This document shows, piece by piece, positions 1-7,763 of a stretch of 64,000 bases of DNA (positions are counted from its first letter, which is position 1; every line of letters starts with the position of its first letter). Where the stretch lies: NCBI GenBank assembly GCA_034440115.1, contig JAWXBM010000025.1:24237-88236 (forward strand), in the 5' to 3' direction. Position numbers and translations under genes: made by a program. The notes beneath the pieces are model-generated. The model ran no database searches and was not told where the DNA came from. It was given only the letters and a program-made list of their open reading frames with translations. Origin of the DNA: JAWXBM01 sp034440115 (GTDB lineage Bacteria > Pseudomonadota > Gammaproteobacteria > Xanthomonadales > SZUA-36).

Positions 1-1448
1 GCCCAGGTTTCTTTGCCAACTTTAAACGCGACAGTTTTGATTTTTCCATCGATGAACCCGGTTTTTACGATATGGAAAACGATCTGGTTTCGTTGCAACT
101 CGATTGGGATGTGGCGTTTGGTGACGGTACCATTACCAATATTTTCGGCTGGAAAGACTTTTCAGCAACCGGGTTGAGTGACATCGATGCACAGCCGGTC
201 TGGCTGTTCCATGCCCCGTTCTGGAACAACCAGGAACAGTTCAGCAATGAATTGCGCTATGTGGGCACCTTTGGTGAGGCCAATGTAACTACGGGCATCT
301 ACTGGTTTACCAATGAAATCAACTATCACGAACGGCGTAACCTGCTGGGTATTGCAACCGGCAATGTGGCACCGGCTCTGGTCCAGGATGGCGGCGGTAA
401 TTACAACGTTGATTCACTGGCCTGGTTTGGTAGCGTGGATTACAACATCAACGAATCATGGACTCTGACCGGTGGCCTGCGTTTCAGCACCGAAGACAAG
501 AGTGTAGATATTGCGTCCCTGGTGCGAAATGTGAGTTCACTCGCAGCCGGGACCAATAGAAGATGTAACGTGGTCACAGGCGATCCCAAATTCTGTCCCT
601 TTGACTTTATCGACAGCGATTCCTGGAACTCGGTGGATGGCAAGATCGGTGCTACCTGGCATATCGACAATGATTTGCGTGCTTACGGCCATATTTCCCG
701 CAGCCACCGTTCGGGTGGTTATAACCTGCGCAATACTGCCATTGATACGGTTAATCTTGGCCCCGGGCCATTTGATCAGGAAGCCGTTACCAATTACGAA
801 ATCGGTTTCAAATCTGAAATCAGCGGTCGTGGTCGCTTGAACGGTGCCTTGTTCTATCAAACCATTGATGACATGCAAAGGGAAATAAACCTGGCTGATC
901 CAATCGCTGGCGTGGTACAGGTGATCAAGAATACCGCCGATGCCGAAATTTGGGGCTTTGAACTGGATGGTGTTTTTGCCCTGGGTGCTGACACGGTGCT
1001 GTTGGGATCAGTCGGCTGGATCGATGCAAGCTACTCAACGATATTTTTTGACCTGAGCGGCGATGGCGTAATCGACGAAAAGGACAAGGCCCTTGAGCTG
1101 CCGCGTGCGCCTGAACTCACCTGGATGATTGGCTTGACCAATGACCTTACTTTAGGCGACTGGGGCGTTTTGAGTTCTCGCATCAGTTACGCCTATCGGG
1201 ATGATGCTTTCTACACCGACAACAATCTGGGTTTTCTGCTGGATCAGGAAATACTTGAAGCGGGCTTGGACTTGCGTACCGGCGATCATTGGGTGTTTTC
1301 GCTTTATGGAAAGAACCTGCTGGACAGCGTAAACCACGGTGGTGATACCCAGTTGCCCAACGTGCTTGGCCCTGTTCCAGTGGGTGGTACCTTCTCACCA
1401 TTGATGAGAGGTAAGGTTGTAGGTCTGGAAATTTCCTACAACTATTGA
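1..1448 (+). CDS. TonB-dependent outer-membrane receptor, C-terminal part
   Basis: The reading frame is open from the left edge (frame starting at base 3), so the signal peptide, TonB box and plug domain lie outside the window. The roughly 480 visible residues form alternating short hydrophobic/aromatic strands, as in a TonB-dependent receptor beta-barrel, and include a typical late-barrel segment (VFSLYGKNLLDS) and a terminal aromatic strand, LEISYNY. Such receptors import siderophores, vitamin B12, or (in aquatic bacteria) oligosaccharides across the outer membrane using TonB energy. A complete TonB/ExbBD system sits at 28-33 kb. The substrate cannot be told from this fragment. A strong terminator follows the stop codon. 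Confidence 0.85.
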   Translation, partial: PGFFANFKRDSFDFSIDEPGFYDMENDLVSLQLDWDVAFGDGTITNIFGWKDFSATGLSDIDAQPVWLFHAPFWNNQEQFSNELRYVGTFGEANVTTGIYWFTNEINYHERRNLLGIATGNVAPALVQDGGGNYNVDSLAWFGSVDYNINESWTLTGGLRFSTEDKSVDIASLVRNVSSLAAGTNRRCNVVTGDPKFCPFDFIDSDSWNSVDGKIGATWHIDNDLRAYGHISRSHRSGGYNLRNTAIDTVNLGPGPFDQEAVTNYEIGFKSEISGRGRLNGALFYQTIDDMQREINLADPIAGVVQVIKNTADAEIWGFELDGVFALGADTVLLGSVGWIDASYSTIFFDLSGDGVIDEKDKALELPRAPELTWMIGLTNDLTLGDWGVLSSRISYAYRDDAFYTDNNLGFLLDQEILEAGLDLRTGDHWVFSLYGKNLLDSVNHGGDTQLPNVLGPVPVGGTFSPLMRGKVVGLEISYNY

Positions 1449-1463
1449 TTGATGAATCTGAAA

Positions 1464-1491
1464 CCCGCCGCCTTCGGGTGGCGGGTTTTTT
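1464..1491 (+). terminator. Rho-independent terminator after the TonB receptor
   Basis: A 9-bp GC-rich stem (CCCGCCGCC with GGTGGCGGG, one G-T pair) closes a TTCG tetraloop and is followed by six T residues. It starts 15 bases after the receptor stop codon. Confidence 0.9.
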
Positions 1492-1630
1492 GTTGGAGCG
1501 CGCTCTGCGCGCGATACCTGTCCAATCGCGCGCAGAGCGCGCTCCTACAAAATGTATCCTTGCACAAAATCGCGCGCAAGCGCGCTCCTACAATATGGCT
1601 ACCTGATCGCGCGCAAGCGCGCTCCTACAA
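1491..1630. repeat. Cluster of four REP-like palindromic elements
   Basis: Four copies of a short palindrome with core GCGCGC(A/AG)AGCGCGCTCC are seen at about 1491-1514 (inverted), 1525-1550, 1569-1593 and 1606-1630. The last three share the ending CGCTCCTACAA in the same orientation. The form resembles REP elements of Pseudomonas and relatives, which are mobilised by RAYT transposases. No RAYT gene lies in the window. The right half of the cluster is read through by the sulfotransferase gene on the minus strand. Confidence 0.85.
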
Positions 1631-2319
1631 CCGGGCTGCTTGGGGTAGCCAAAGGCTTCTATGTCTTTCTGGTACAGATTACCCACGATCGAAATGGTTT
1701 CTTCGTCATAGAATTGTAAATAGTTATCCTTGCTGTTTTCGCCGTTCAAATAGAGCCAGTTGCGCAATCGCCGTTTGAGATTGCGCGATTTTTTGTCAGA
1801 TGGGTTACGGTGCGGAAGTTGGGAATCCTGCAACTCAAGTTGCCGGCAAACCTGATCAAAATCGGTTTGCAGGGATTCAAATCGCCCTACGAAATCGACC
1901 AGCAGTCGCCCCTTTTGATCATGCAACATTCCGTATTGCGATATGATATGGCGGTATTTGTCATCCCAATCCGGGGCGGGCAGGCGATGCAGCAGGAAAT
2001 CACGAAAACTGCGATGGCGAAAATAATTGCGGTAGCGATACTCCGAAACGATGCGTTCCCAGGGGTTACGCACAAAGCTGAACTTGTACATTTGGTCAAA
2101 TTCGGCGGCGTCAATATAGCCACAACGAACGTATTCTTCTGCGCTGAGGTGGGAAAGTTTTTCCGTTCCTTTGGTGGGGTCATTATTGTTGCCCAACAAC
2201 AGATGGTCACGATCGGATTCCCAGCTTAGCCCCAGCCGATCTATAAAGTATTGTTCAATGCTTTGCCCGGCCGTCTTGGGTATGTGCACAAACAGGCAGG
2301 AGAGTTCGCGGCAAATCAT
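1588..2319 (-). CDS. Sulfotransferase family protein (PAPS-dependent)
   Basis: A 243-aa protein with the two PAPS-binding signatures of the carbohydrate sulfotransferase family: an N-terminal 5'-phosphosulfate loop (FVHIPKTAGQSIEQYF, near residues 10-25) and the 3'-phosphate motif FVRNPWERIVSEYRYR near residue 85. It would move sulfate from PAPS to a hydroxyl of a glycan. It is first in a minus-strand group with a methyltransferase and a glycosyltransferase, which suggests modification of a surface polysaccharide. The last 13 residues (CRSALARDQVAIL) and the stop codon are encoded by REP-like elements, so the native C-terminus has probably been replaced. PAPS could come from the Sat-CysC fusion at 5916-7628. 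Confidence 0.85.
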   Translation of the reverse strand: MICRELSCLFVHIPKTAGQSIEQYFIDRLGLSWESDRDHLLLGNNNDPTKGTEKLSHLSAEEYVRCGYIDAAEFDQMYKFSFVRNPWERIVSEYRYRNYFRHRSFRDFLLHRLPAPDWDDKYRHIISQYGMLHDQKGRLLVDFVGRFESLQTDFDQVCRQLELQDSQLPHRNPSDKKSRNLKRRLRNWLYLNGENSKDNYLQFYDEETISIVGNLYQKDIEAFGYPKQPGCRSALARDQVAIL

Positions 2320-2329
2320 GGCTTGGATT

Positions 2330-3040
2330 TCAATCCCGCTGTACCAGGATCCAGGTTTGCTTGTGGATTTTTTCTTGCTTCAACAATTCGATGCGTAATT
2401 GGCGCTTCTCGCAAGCCAGTTTGATCCAACCAAAACTGTGGCGGCAGATACCCGCATCATCGGATTCATGCGAACGGCCGACCCAAATATCTCCCTGGTA
2501 ATCACGGTGAAACAAATCCGGTGCCTTGAAGGAGGTCAGAAACCGGGCGCCGGGATTGCCGAAGCGGGCAAAGCCATCCAGCATTTTCTCTATGTCCTTT
2601 TTCGGCGCATGCGTCCAAATGGAATGAGCGTGGAAAAAGTCAAATTTTTCATTGAATCCGGAGAAGTCATACTGATCATTGTGTAGAAACTTCGGTTGCT
2701 TGGTTTCAAACAGGCCTGGCTCTACCAGGTGTTTTACCCCTGCCTGGAACATGAAAGTATTGGGTTCCACGCCGCGGTAGTTACCCGCGTCCAGGAAATG
2801 CATCATCCACCACCCGCCACACATTGCGCCGCAGCCTATATCCAACAACTTATGCCAGGGATTGAGACCATGGTGGATCAAAGCCTCCAATTGGGCACGT
2901 CCGGTTTTTTCGAAGCGCTGGATGCCGCAGCCTATCTGGCTGGTAACCTGATACAGCCGATCGCCGCGTTGCTGCAGGGATTCCCTGGGGTCAACGGGTG
3001 CGATATTGTCCGGTAGTAGGCGCGATCCGGGTGTGCTCAT
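2330..3040 (-). CDS. Class I SAM-dependent methyltransferase
   Basis: A 236-aa protein with the SAM-binding glycine loop LLDIGCGAMCGG near residues 64-76, then a GVEPN acidic-loop segment and FDFFHAHSIWTHAP, which fits the motif region of Rossmann methyltransferases. The N-terminal ~45 residues are probably a helical cap for substrate recognition. It lies 10 bases downstream of the glycosyltransferase side of the cluster and upstream of the sulfotransferase on the same strand. I infer that it methylates a sugar or glycolipid intermediate, but the substrate is not visible in the sequence. Confidence 0.8.
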   Translation of the reverse strand: MSTPGSRLLPDNIAPVDPRESLQQRGDRLYQVTSQIGCGIQRFEKTGRAQLEALIHHGLNPWHKLLDIGCGAMCGGWWMMHFLDAGNYRGVEPNTFMFQAGVKHLVEPGLFETKQPKFLHNDQYDFSGFNEKFDFFHAHSIWTHAPKKDIEKMLDGFARFGNPGARFLTSFKAPDLFHRDYQGDIWVGRSHESDDAGICRHSFGWIKLACEKRQLRIELLKQEKIHKQTWILVQRD

Positions 3041-3138
3041 GAGTGCAATCCTGTGATGGGTTTCAGCGCTGCTTTGTGGCGGTCACATTAGCAGAATCAA
3101 GAGGTGGTTTCCTGTTGGCTGCATTCCAAAACCGCGCA

Positions 3139-4260
3139 TTATTCGGCCATGATTTCGCGGTACAAGGCCAGGGTTTGACGCACGGTTTCAGCGCTGTGGA
3201 AGTGCTGGGCAATACGCGCGCGCGCCGCTGCGCCCATACGCCGCCGTTCTTCCGGATGGTCGTAAAGCCATTCTAAAGCTTCGGCCAGTGCTGACTCATC
3301 TGCAATGGGCACAACCTTGCCGCATTCGCCATCAATGACCAGTTCGGTATTCCCGCCTACCGGCGTCACCAGTGGGCAGATGCCATAGGCCATGCCTTCG
3401 ATCACAGCACGTGACAAGCCCTCCCCGCTGAGCACCGGTAAACAGCAGACATCGCTGGCGGCCAGGATGGCTGGCGCATCGTCGCGATAACCGCCGAAAT
3501 GTACCCGCTCCGGATGCGGCAGTTTTGCCACCTCGGCCAGGATTTCGTCATTGCCCGTGTGGCCCAGGAACAGCACATGGATATTGCGCTCAGATGATAT
3601 CAGGCCCAATGCCCGGATCAGCTCGGGTATGCCTTTGCGGGGCCGCAGGCGTGAAGCCACGGTCACCACCATGGCATCCGCTGGAATGTTGAACTGCCCA
3701 AGGTCTGCCGCTTGCTCCTGGTACCACTCCAGTTTATGTCCTTTGTAGATGGTGACCACCTTCTGCGGGTCCAGCTTCAATCCCCACAGTCGAACGTCCT
3801 GCAGCAGATACTGCCGCACTCCTTCGGCCACGCAGATAATTCGATCGATACGCGGGTTCAGAAAACGCACCCACGACAAGGGTGACCACCAGGCCACATT
3901 GCCGGTTACCCCAAGGTAGGCGATCAGTTTGGGAGATTTACCCATGCGTTGCAGTTTGCGGGTGGCCATAACCATATGCAGCGTAGTGCGGCTGTTACCG
4001 GTGTGGATGATGTCGATGCCGTGTTCCAGTACAGTTTTACGAATTGCCTGTAATACATCCCGATCCAGTTTCTTTTTCCAACGCACATCGGTAACAGTAA
4101 TACCCGAATAGCGGATCCGCTGGACGTTTACCGAACTCAATTTACCGAAAACATGTACCTCGTGACCATAGGCGTGTACCCCCATGATCATGGCTGACTC
4201 ACCCCGGTCGCTTTTGTCGGTGAGATAGAGGATTCTGAGCTTTTCAGGTTCTTGCATCAT
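3139..4260 (-). CDS. GT4-family glycosyltransferase
   Basis: A 373-aa GT-B protein. The C-terminal half has the hallmarks of family GT4: VVTVASRLRPRKGIPELIRAL, a VHFGGYRDD strand, CCLPVLSGEGLSRAVIEGMAYG with the E-x7-E donor-binding motif, and a closing TPVGGNTELV segment. The N-terminal half has the short acceptor-domain strands of the family. It transfers a sugar from a nucleotide sugar to a growing glycan at the inner face of the membrane. It is the promoter-proximal gene of a minus-strand glycosyltransferase-methyltransferase-sulfotransferase group, consistent with building and decorating a surface polysaccharide. Confidence 0.9.
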   Translation of the reverse strand: MMQEPEKLRILYLTDKSDRGESAMIMGVHAYGHEVHVFGKLSSVNVQRIRYSGITVTDVRWKKKLDRDVLQAIRKTVLEHGIDIIHTGNSRTTLHMVMATRKLQRMGKSPKLIAYLGVTGNVAWWSPLSWVRFLNPRIDRIICVAEGVRQYLLQDVRLWGLKLDPQKVVTIYKGHKLEWYQEQAADLGQFNIPADAMVVTVASRLRPRKGIPELIRALGLISSERNIHVLFLGHTGNDEILAEVAKLPHPERVHFGGYRDDAPAILAASDVCCLPVLSGEGLSRAVIEGMAYGICPLVTPVGGNTELVIDGECGKVVPIADESALAEALEWLYDHPEERRRMGAAARARIAQHFHSAETVRQTLALYREIMAE

Positions 4261-4667
4261 TGCTTGTTATAAAAGGCCACTTTGGGTTATCTGCTTTTTT
4301 TACGGCTTAGGGCTGGAAAGCAGGAGCTATTTTATCGTGATCTTTGATGAATGGGAGGCGCCTGTTACATAATGACATGATTGCAGAACCGAACCGATTG
4401 CAAACGAAAATTCTGCTGCCAGGGGACTAAAGATGTCTTCGCTGTAAGAGCGATTTGGCCTGCCGTTATTGGTATTTCCTGGGTGCGAGCTACATTCGCA
4501 GCTTTGCCCTGTTTGGCAAAACCGCCGGTCTGGATTTCAACCTGCCTTATGCCAGCGGAGCGTCCACTATTAATCAGAAATTCCTTAGTCGCGCAGAAAC
4601 AGGAATTAGCTGATAAACTCAAAGGCTTGGTAACCGCAGCAAAAATTCGCATTCAGAGGAGCAGTCA
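4261..4667. other. Intergenic region carrying gene debris
   Basis: About 400 bases between the divergent glycosyltransferase (minus) and the unknown 145-aa gene (plus). It contains the transporter remnant described separately at 4467-4613. A short frame at 4377-4430 (17 codons) ends in TAA in the same frame just before that remnant. No RNA gene or clear promoter was recognised. A ribosome binding site (AGAGGAG) near 4655 belongs to the next gene. Confidence 0.5.
4467..4613 (+). pseudogene. Remnant of an outer-membrane 'transporter' (Phenol_MetA_deg-like family)
   Basis: In one frame the DNA reads WYFLGASYIRSFALFGKTAG, then LDFNLPYASGA, and stops at TGA (4611-4613). The SY-RSF-LFGKTA--D--LPYASG pattern matches the middle strand pair of a beta-barrel family annotated as 'transporter' or MetA-pathway phenol degradation protein (about 300 aa when whole). 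Only around 30 recognisable codons remain. There is an in-frame stop upstream at 4428-4430, and the sequence after LPYASGA no longer follows the family. I read this as a leftover of deletion or rearrangement; a chance match is possible. Confidence 0.6.
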
Positions 4668-5105
4668 ATGGCGTTCAAAGTAACGGTCTCGGTCCTATCA
4701 GAGAGTCAGGAAGGAGATATCGGGGACGACTGGAAATTTGATCTGGCCGTCAAGGTTTTCAATGAAGGCTTGAAAGGCGAAGGTCATATCAAGGTCAAGA
4801 AGCACAATCTGCCGGCAGGTTTTGTGCAAGATCCTCCCGGACCACCAGAGCCTCTGGTTTTGCCTGCAGGTGAAGGTGAGCACAGCATTCTCATTCGAAT
4901 GATTCTGGTAGCCACCGAAGTGGATCTTTTTCAGAATGATTCCGGTACTATTGAGAGTGACCTGACTTGCCCTTGCCCGACTGTCGAGGACCGCATTTCA
5001 GCGCACCAGACTGAATTGTCGGTAGGTGTGCGTGAGTCTCCCGGTTTTCTGAATCAGGTGTCGGTGTTTACCCTCAAGTTGCGTATCGTTATCGAGCGGG
5101 TTTGA
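4668..5105 (+). CDS. Conserved-looking protein of unknown function, 145 aa
   Basis: The ATG follows a good ribosome binding site (AGAGGAG, about 5 bases upstream). The protein has no signal peptide or membrane segment. It is rich in short beta-strand-like stretches (FKVTVSVLS, WKFDLAVKVFN, HSILIRMILVATEVDLF, VFTLKLRIVIERV), suggesting a beta-sandwich. A proline-rich linker (DPPGPPEPLVLPAGEGEH) lies mid-protein and a CPCP pair near residue 103. I do not recognise the family. It stands alone, with 160 bases to the next gene and decayed sequence upstream, so context does not indicate a role. Confidence 0.6.
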   Translation: MAFKVTVSVLSESQEGDIGDDWKFDLAVKVFNEGLKGEGHIKVKKHNLPAGFVQDPPGPPEPLVLPAGEGEHSILIRMILVATEVDLFQNDSGTIESDLTCPCPTVEDRISAHQTELSVGVRESPGFLNQVSVFTLKLRIVIERV

Positions 5106-5265
5106 CCTTGCAGTAATTTTAGGTGGTTAGCAGGCCCTGCATGCCTGAATCTAACCCCTTTGGTGATCTGTTTGTTAAGTCGTCATTTTCGGCCTTGCTG
5201 GCGCCGCTGCTTGTTGGCGAAACTTTAGCAGCCTTGTTCTACCTGCTATTGCGGGGAGTTTTCGT

Positions 5266-5799
5266 ATGAGCCTTAGCCCTTTGTTTGAAGCCATTGTGTT
5301 GACGGTTATTTGTGATGACCGAACCGGTATTGTTGCCCGCCTGTCTCACCTGATAGAGCAGCATGGCGGCAACTGGACTGAAAGCAGCATGTCATCGCTG
5401 GCGGGTAAATTTGCCGGTATCCTGCTGGTCAGGGTGCCAACTGACCAGAGTGACAGCCTGACCAAGGCCCTGCTGCAACTGGATAGCGAAGGTATGCAGA
5501 TTACTGCTCACCGTAGCAATGATCATGGGGCTGCTGGCGAAACCAGGGATTTTGTTCTGGAACTGTTGGGCCAGGACAGGCCGGGAATTGTGCGCGACAT
5601 TACCGCCATCCTGAGCCGGCACGGGGTGAATGTGCTGGAATTGGACAGCGGCTGCGAAAGCGCTTCCATGTCGGGCGAAATGCTCTTCAAAGCGAGAGCA
5701 CGTCTGAGAGTTCCGGAAGGAGTGAGCCGGGAATTGTTGCGCGCAGAACTGGAACAGTTGGCCAACGAACTGATGGTTGATATCAACCTGCAGGATTAG
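5266..5799 (+). CDS. GcvR-like protein with two ACT domains
   Basis: A 177-aa protein made of two ACT domains: the first begins IVLTVICDDRTGIVARLSHL, and the second begins FVLELLGQDRPGIVRDITAIL after a linker at about residues 85-92. The D-R-T/P-G-I-V signature at the start of each domain is the amino-acid-binding turn. This architecture and length match GcvR, the accessory repressor of the glycine cleavage operon, which senses glycine by binding GcvA. No gcvA or gcv gene is near, so a broader amino-acid-sensing role is possible. A strong ribosome binding site (GGGGAG, 7 bases before ATG) supports the start. Confidence 0.8.
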   Translation: MSLSPLFEAIVLTVICDDRTGIVARLSHLIEQHGGNWTESSMSSLAGKFAGILLVRVPTDQSDSLTKALLQLDSEGMQITAHRSNDHGAAGETRDFVLELLGQDRPGIVRDITAILSRHGVNVLELDSGCESASMSGEMLFKARARLRVPEGVSRELLRAELEQLANELMVDINLQD

Positions 5800-5915
5800 T
5801 GAATCCGTCTGCAAGCCACCACGGCGGCGGCAGTGGTGTTTGCTGAGAAGTGTTTTCATGGCGCCAGCACGGCAGACATTGCCACTCGTTCGGGTATCAA
5901 GCAAGAGTCATAAAC

Positions 5916-7628
5916 ATGGGTGCATACAAAGAGCCGCACGGCGGCCAACTGAAGGAATTGTTCCTGACGGAAAGCCGGGCCGATGCGACCAAAGAAGCAG
6001 CGAAGGAATATCCATCCTGGGATCTGACCCAGCGCCAGGTATGTGACCTGGACCTGTTGATGAACGGTGCCTTCTCACCATTGGAAGGATTCCTCGGCCA
6101 GGCCGATTACGATTCGGTCTGCAAAGACATGCGTCTGACCAGCGGTGTGTTGTGGCCCATGCCCATCAACCTGGATGTGACCGAAGCTTTTGCTGCAGGC
6201 CTGGCAGCGGGCAGCCGCATTGCCTTGCGTGATCCAGAAGGAGTGCTGCTGGCGGTTATGGAAGTCAGCGACCTATGGACGCCGGACAAGCAGGCTGAAG
6301 CCCAACTGGTTTACGGTACCACCGATAAGTTGCATCCTGGGGTCAGCTACCTGATGAACAACGCCAATCCGGTTTACCTGGGTGGACGTATCGAAGGTGT
6401 TGAGCCGCCAATCTATTATGATTTCAAATTGCTGCGCGATACCCCATCCGAGCTGCGAGGCCGTTTCCGCAAAATGGGCTGGCGCCGCATCGTGGCTTTC
6501 CAGACCCGCAACCCCTTGCATCGCGCGCACCAGGAACTGACTTTCCGCGCGGCTCGCGAAGCTGAAGCCAACCTGCTGATTCACCCGGTGGTCGGCATGA
6601 CCAAACCGGGTGACATCGATCATTTCACCCGCGTACGTTGCTATGAGCATGTGCTGGAACAATACCCGGAACAGACCACGCAGCTCAGCCTGCTGAACCT
6701 GGCCATGCGTATGGCCGGACCGCGCGAAGCGGTATGGCATGCCATTATTCGCAAGAACTACGGTTGCACGCATTTCATCGTCGGGCGTGATCACGCCGGG
6801 CCCGGTAACGACAGTCAGGGTCAACCGTTCTACGGGCCTTACGATGCTCAGGAGCTGTTCAAACAGTATGAAGCTGAACTGGACATCACCATGGTGGACT
6901 TCAAGAACATGGTCTATGTGGAAAACCGTGCCGAATACATGGCAGATGACGAAGTCAGCCCGGGCGATACCGTGCTGAACCTGTCCGGCACCGAGTTCCG
7001 TCGGCGCTTGCAGGAAGGATTGGATATTCCGGAATGGTTCTCTTACCCCAAGGTGGTAGCGGAATTGCGTAAAGCCCATCCGCCGCGACATGAACAAGGC
7101 TTCACCGTGTTTTTTACCGGCCTCTCGGGTTCAGGCAAGTCCACCATCGCCAACGCGCTGTTGGTCAAGTTACTGGAAAACGGCTCACGTCCGGTCACTC
7201 TGTTGGATGGCGATGTGGTGCGCAAACATCTGTCCAGTGAGCTGAGCTTCTCCAAAGAACACCGCGATCTGAACATACGTCGTATTGGCTATGTTGCCAG
7301 CGAAATTACCAAGAACGGCGGCATCGCCATTTGTGCGCCCATTGCGCCATATGCGGCTACACGACGTGAAGTGCGGCAAATGATCAGCCCGCACGGTGGC
7401 TTTATGGAGACATTTGTATCAACCCCGATAGAGATTTGCGAGCAGCGCGACCGTAAGGGCCTTTATGCCAAGGCCCGCGCTGGTTTGTTAAAAGGATTTA
7501 CCGGTATTGATGACCCTTATGAGGAGCCTGAGAACGCCGAGATTGTGCTCAACACCACTGAGCTCACTCCCGACCTGGCTGCTCATCGCATCCTCATCAC
7601 GCTGGAAAAGCTGGGATACATCAAGTAA
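5916..7628 (+). CDS. Bifunctional sulfate adenylyltransferase / APS kinase (Sat-CysC fusion)
   Basis: A 570-aa protein using the ATG at 5916 (MGAYKEPHGG). The frame is open upstream, but 5916 gives the usual family N-terminus. The ATP sulfurylase half has FQTRNPLHRAHQE (nucleotide-binding H-x-x-H), MNGAFSPLEGF and GRDHAGPGNDSQGQPFYGPY. The APS kinase half starts near residue 395 with the P-loop FTGLSGSGKSTIAN, then LLDGDVVRKHLSSELSFSKEHRD and a closing KGFTGIDDPYE segment. Together they convert sulfate and ATP to PAPS in the cytosol. No PAPS reductase is nearby, while two sulfotransferases are in the window (1588-2319 and 41219-42829), so supply of PAPS for sulfation is a reasonable inference. 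This type replaces CysDN/CysC of enterics. Confidence 0.93.
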   Translation: MGAYKEPHGGQLKELFLTESRADATKEAAKEYPSWDLTQRQVCDLDLLMNGAFSPLEGFLGQADYDSVCKDMRLTSGVLWPMPINLDVTEAFAAGLAAGSRIALRDPEGVLLAVMEVSDLWTPDKQAEAQLVYGTTDKLHPGVSYLMNNANPVYLGGRIEGVEPPIYYDFKLLRDTPSELRGRFRKMGWRRIVAFQTRNPLHRAHQELTFRAAREAEANLLIHPVVGMTKPGDIDHFTRVRCYEHVLEQYPEQTTQLSLLNLAMRMAGPREAVWHAIIRKNYGCTHFIVGRDHAGPGNDSQGQPFYGPYDAQELFKQYEAELDITMVDFKNMVYVENRAEYMADDEVSPGDTVLNLSGTEFRRRLQEGLDIPEWFSYPKVVAELRKAHPPRHEQGFTVFFTGLSGSGKSTIANALLVKLLENGSRPVTLLDGDVVRKHLSSELSFSKEHRDLNIRRIGYVASEITKNGGIAICAPIAPYAATRREVRQMISPHGGFMETFVSTPIEICEQRDRKGLYAKARAGLLKGFTGIDDPYEEPENAEIVLNTTELTPDLAAHRILITLEKLGYIK

Positions 7629-7654
7629 TCAACTTTGCTGTTGAGTTGATTCTG

Positions 7655-7680
7655 GGGTGGCGTGTGATTGCCCGCCACCC
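7655..7680. other. GC-rich hairpin after the Sat-CysC gene
   Basis: The inverted repeat GGGTGGCG (7655-7662) and CGCCACCC (7673-7680) has a 10-base loop and lies 27 bases after the stop codon. There is no T tract, so it could be a 3' stabilising hairpin or a weak terminator. Confidence 0.5.
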
Positions 7681-7763
7681 GAGCCAGTGCAAGCGGTCAC
7701 CTGATGACCTGCTTTGACAGGCAATAGCCTACAAGCCTCGGCTACACGTAAAATACGCTCCCT

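Noticed and set aside
1449..1778. Open frame of 109 codons on the plus strand
   Set aside because: It runs through the terminator and REP-like repeats and antisense to the sulfotransferase; no start signal or recognisable protein.
4381..4683. 100-codon plus-strand frame before the 145-aa gene
   Set aside because: It overlaps the real ribosome binding site and start of the next gene, has no family features, and uses a different frame from the recognisable transporter remnant.
5850..5915. N-terminal extension of the Sat-CysC fusion
   Set aside because: The 22 extra residues do not resemble the family; ATG 5916 gives the standard start.
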